Of a DNA stretch of 6,086 nucleotides, positions 5,201 through 6,086 are shown in pieces. The stretch is from Phycisphaeraceae bacterium (GTDB lineage: Bacteria > Planctomycetota > Phycisphaerae > Phycisphaerales > UBA1924), in NCBI GenBank assembly GCA_009827215.1, contig WUAJ01000150.1, positions 1-6,086 of the forward strand. Reading direction: 5' to 3'. Both the position numbers and the translations under genes were made by a program. Position 1 is the stretch's first letter; every line of letters begins with the position of its first letter. The notes below the pieces were generated by a model, which saw nothing but the letters and a program-made list of their open reading frames with translations, was not told the origin of the DNA and did no database searches.

Positions 5201-6086
5201 AACGATGTCACCGAAGCAAGGCGAGGCCTCGCCGGTGTTGTCGTTGAACCCGTCCATGTCGGCATCGGGGTAAGCGTCATTGCGCCACACGAACATGTCG
5301 TTATCATCGCAATCCGAACCATCTCCACCGAATGAGTAACTCCCTTCGAAGCCGTCGCCGTCACGATCGACATCACACGCATCGCCGAACTCGTCACCAT
5401 CGAGGTTCGCTTGGTCGGGATTAAAGGTGCCAACACAGTTATCAATCGTTGCAGTCAGTGTCCAACCGGTTGGCACAGTGTCACCGAAGCAAGGCGATGC
5501 CTCCCCAGTGCCATCATTGAACCCATCCATATCCGCATCGGGATATGCGTCATTGCGCCAGATCGAAGCATCATCAGGAGCACAATCGAGTTCATTGAGT
5601 ACTTGATCGCCGTCACGATCAGGATCACACGGATCACCGAGTTCGTCTCCATCCAAATTCTCTTGACCTGGATTAAAGATGCCTGGGCAGTTATCAATAA
5701 CGCTATTTGTCGTCCAGAATTGTGGCACTGTGACGCCATAGCAGGGCGCGGTTTGACCTGTATTGTCGTTGAATCCATCCTCATCAAAATCTGGATAGAT
5801 ATCACTATTTCGCCACACATTCGGATCAGAATCATCACAATCTGATCCATCTCCACCATATGGGTAGCTTCCCTCGAAGCCATCACCATCACGATCTAAA
5901 TCGCAGGCATCACCAAATTGATCGCCATCTTGATTGGCCTGGCTTGGGTTAGAGGTACTCGGGCAGTTATCTAGGGTTGCATTGGTTGTTCTGTCTGAAG
6001 CAATGCTGTTGCCCACACAATCATCTCGCCCGCCTCCACCATCGCTGAAACCATCCTGATCGGCATCTGGGCATGTTCTTACAATA
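2267..6086 (-). CDS. Giant secreted repeat protein with GC-type dockerin-like C-terminus, 5' partial
   Basis: The frame is open from the right window edge to TAG at 2267-2269, giving 1272 visible residues; start and any signal peptide lie outside. The GTG at 6014-6016 is internal, because repeat sequence continues upstream of it. Numbering from the window edge: residues 1-351 are thrombospondin type 3/MopE-like calcium-binding repeats. A junction at about 352-380 has FFDPKNWNNGTPSMGANIAM, the NWxxGxP entry common in autotransporter-like and PEP-CTERM proteins. Residues 472-655 are T5SS/PEP-CTERM-type beta-solenoid repeats, and 674-785 a beta-rich passenger-like segment (FGTVTVG, TALLGGSLIV). 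Residues 837-1198 hold about seven VCBS/FG-GAP-like units, and 1218-1272 are the dockerin-like module. Very few Cys or Lys occur outside the TSP3 part. Role inferred: extracellular, calcium-stabilised adhesion or surface-structure protein. No catalytic domain is recognised and there is no frameshift. Confidence 0.9.
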   Translation of the reverse strand, partial: IVRTCPDADQDGFSDGGGGRDDCVGNSIASDRTTNATLDNCPSTSNPSQANQDGDQFGDACDLDRDGDGFEGSYPYGGDGSDCDDSDPNVWRNSDIYPDFDEDGFNDNTGQTAPCYGVTVPQFWTTNSVIDNCPGIFNPGQENLDGDELGDPCDPDRDGDQVLNELDCAPDDASIWRNDAYPDADMDGFNDGTGEASPCFGDTVPTGWTLTATIDNCVGTFNPDQANLDGDEFGDACDVDRDGDGFEGSYSFGGDGSDCDDNDMFVWRNDAYPDADMDGFNDNTGEASPCFGDIVPSGWTLNPTIDNCPFIANPDQLNDDGDAFGNPCDDDDNGNGIPDGPDCASMDTTVWSSQGTLDFFDPKNWNNGTPSMGANIAMFDSTANGLPSIPTPVFTAFSDNLIVGAFTHANKDYRINLNANDLIVTGAMDRNGMRYFELGVDQCLGTVLPPPLERPVLRFSNANIFQAIVRSPSAIIGSEGAADLTIDSSTGNVRFEFTDELIVGKNGNGNLLLNDSRAELNYGDTNSLGGRFVIGVNSQGTVDVFDGTVAAVNTIDQLILGQNEFGHGYIFIDGTTWTHSSDELVIGDHGIGVLAISGGGSFATNITTQTILAKEPGSYAQVIISGEQSEWINLGAPVETGLGEVSLSVEDGAELNVFGYINRTGSDISGDGAINGDVVNFGTVTVGRDGDTLPQTLTINGNFDQFDNPTDPTESGRIIFDLHSDGGSGVSADSLVINGTALLGGSLIVKSDEVLDASIGTELTLITAAGLQGNQFDVALMPGLSDGRFLRPKYNNVSPLPDDESQGQTGSVTLVVDSLSDTVVGDPNGFNTEGLPTNAALGDIDGDGFDDLVLVLPDNEMSGILVLLNGQTTEPPESWPGFNGGSVFLPTGPDPSDVSIGNLDNLNGDDIAITIRSTGAVETYISNGSSDILTRFTSGPTAFFNESPEAIVLEDFDRDGFLDIAVAGEQLGAPVGFPGLVTVRINLAGGGFGPNIDHTVGDRPVGLGVDDLDNEKDLDLYTANNGSNGVSVLENLGGIGPGWLGFAQSFELEVDSEPVEVFSADLDLDGDIDFITANEASGTLTTILSDPNGAASLCDSYEPSADIPIGGLPSNMTLWDIDNDLDPDPVVIVTNDASQRVARVLRNLAIENADAGTPGLSFVVDRDLAAGQGPVILLTGQVNSNPEQDLAIVIDSGAARHGRGAGTTAGLLFSQAACRADINGDTRLNFVDISEFLVLYQANDPRSDWNDDGSYNFIDISAFLTDYQIGCP
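2270..2437 (-). other. GC-type dockerin-like C-terminal module
   Basis: Two EF-hand-like loops, DINGDTRLNFVD and DWNDDGSYNFID, each lead into a matching helix (ISEFLVLYQ, ISAFLTDYQ). Loop positions 1, 3, 5, 9 and 12 are D, N, D, N and D in both; in the first, position 6 is Thr instead of the usual Gly. The module is framed by Cys in AACRAD and by the terminal IGCP, the paired-cysteine arrangement of the GC-type dockerin domain of Planctomycetota, especially Phycisphaerae. It probably serves extracellular attachment or protein pairing; the partner is not in the window. Confidence 0.85.
2492..3583 (-). repeat. Seven VCBS/FG-GAP-like units, possible beta-propeller
   Basis: Units of 50-60 residues each start with a small-residue strand followed by an acidic loop. 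The loops are GDIDGDGFDDLVLV, GNLDNLNGDDIAI, EDFDRDGFLDIAVA, DDLDNEKDLDLYTA, ADLDLDGDIDFITA, WDIDNDLDPDPVVIV and the degenerate TGQVNSNPEQDLAIV. Each is followed by a strand such as GILVLLNGQ, VSVLENLGG or VARVLRNL. The DxDxDG loops are calcium-binding in integrin-like propellers. Seven units would suit a closed seven-bladed propeller, which is inferred from count only. Confidence 0.8.
4121..4672 (-). repeat. T5SS/PEP-CTERM-associated beta-solenoid repeats
   Basis: About seven units of 24-30 residues with the pattern hhVGxxGxGxLxIxxG. Examples: SAIIGSEGAADLTI, ELIVGKNGNGNLLL, RFVIGVNSQGTVDVFDG, QLILGQNEFGHGYIFIDG, ELVIGDHGIGVLAISGGG, TILAKEPGSYAQVIISG and VSLSVEDGAELNVFG. The pattern is that of T5SS/PEP-CTERM-associated repeats, predicted to stack into a right-handed beta-solenoid in passenger domains of exported proteins. 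No autotransporter barrel follows, so export must use another route. Confidence 0.78.
5033..6086 (-). repeat. Thrombospondin-3/MopE-like repeat array, period about 270 bp
   Basis: Tandem units begin at DNC codons near 5971, 5695, 5443 and 5170; a partial unit runs off the right edge. The periods are 92, 84 and 91 codons. Each unit combines a TSP3 block (DNCP..NPxQxNxDGDxxGDxCD, then DRDGDGF), a MopE-like block (GSDCDDxDxxVWRND) and a linker (YPDADMDGFND, then PCFGDxVPxGWTL). Acidic DxDxDG ladders and paired cysteines are the calcium- and disulfide-bearing signatures of TSP3. At DNA level the units differ largely at third positions, so they are old and under protein-level constraint. The last unit is cut short at DTTVW. 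Confidence 0.88.

Noticed and set aside
5411..5892. Long open frames on both strands in the TSP3 array (rich in Ile/Arg or Met/Thr)
   Set aside because: These are shadows of the GAC/GAT/GGT-rich repeat codons, and their composition is a by-product of the real frame.
5033..6086. Regular repeats that could suggest a CRISPR array
   Set aside because: The period is about 270 bp, the repeats are coding and diverged mostly at third positions, and there are no short identical repeats with unique spacers.

Overview
The window looks like accessory DNA from a planctomycete, most likely of the class Phycisphaerae. Two things point there. The long minus-strand gene ends in a paired dockerin-like module closing with Gly-Cys-Pro, a C-terminus typical of secreted Phycisphaerae proteins. 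The degraded transposase at the left edge also resembles integrase-core transposases common in Planctomycetota. This placement rests on family knowledge, not on a marker gene; no rRNA, tRNA or housekeeping gene is present.

Left part (1-2266): a graveyard of mobile DNA around one intact small gene. Positions 1-556 (+) are the 3' part of a DDE transposase gene with an in-frame stop, a frameshift and a Lys codon where the catalytic Glu should be. Its last codons plus about 260 bp of downstream non-coding DNA recur as a diverged direct repeat at about 1640-2010. Between the two copies, on the minus strand, lie an intact DUF2750 gene (828-1208) and, just upstream of it, the remains of a second gene (about 1271-1640) in two frames. 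The reading frame of that broken gene, resumed past its stop, ends in a TGATG overlap with the DUF2750 start. This suggests a former translationally coupled gene pair. Positions 2011-2266 hold no convincing gene.

Right part (2267-6086, minus): the C-terminal 1272 residues of one very large secreted or surface protein whose N-terminus lies beyond the right edge. In order it carries a calcium-binding thrombospondin-3/MopE-like repeat array, a beta-solenoid of T5SS/PEP-CTERM-type repeats, about seven VCBS/FG-GAP-like units that could form a beta-propeller, and a GC-type dockerin-like module. It looks like an extracellular adhesive or structural protein stabilised by calcium.

No metabolic pathway or complete operon can be reconstructed. 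The points most worth following are the twice-occurring transposase tail with its possibly covarying hairpin, the DUF2750 pair lying between the two copies, and the unusual stack of repeat domains in the giant protein.
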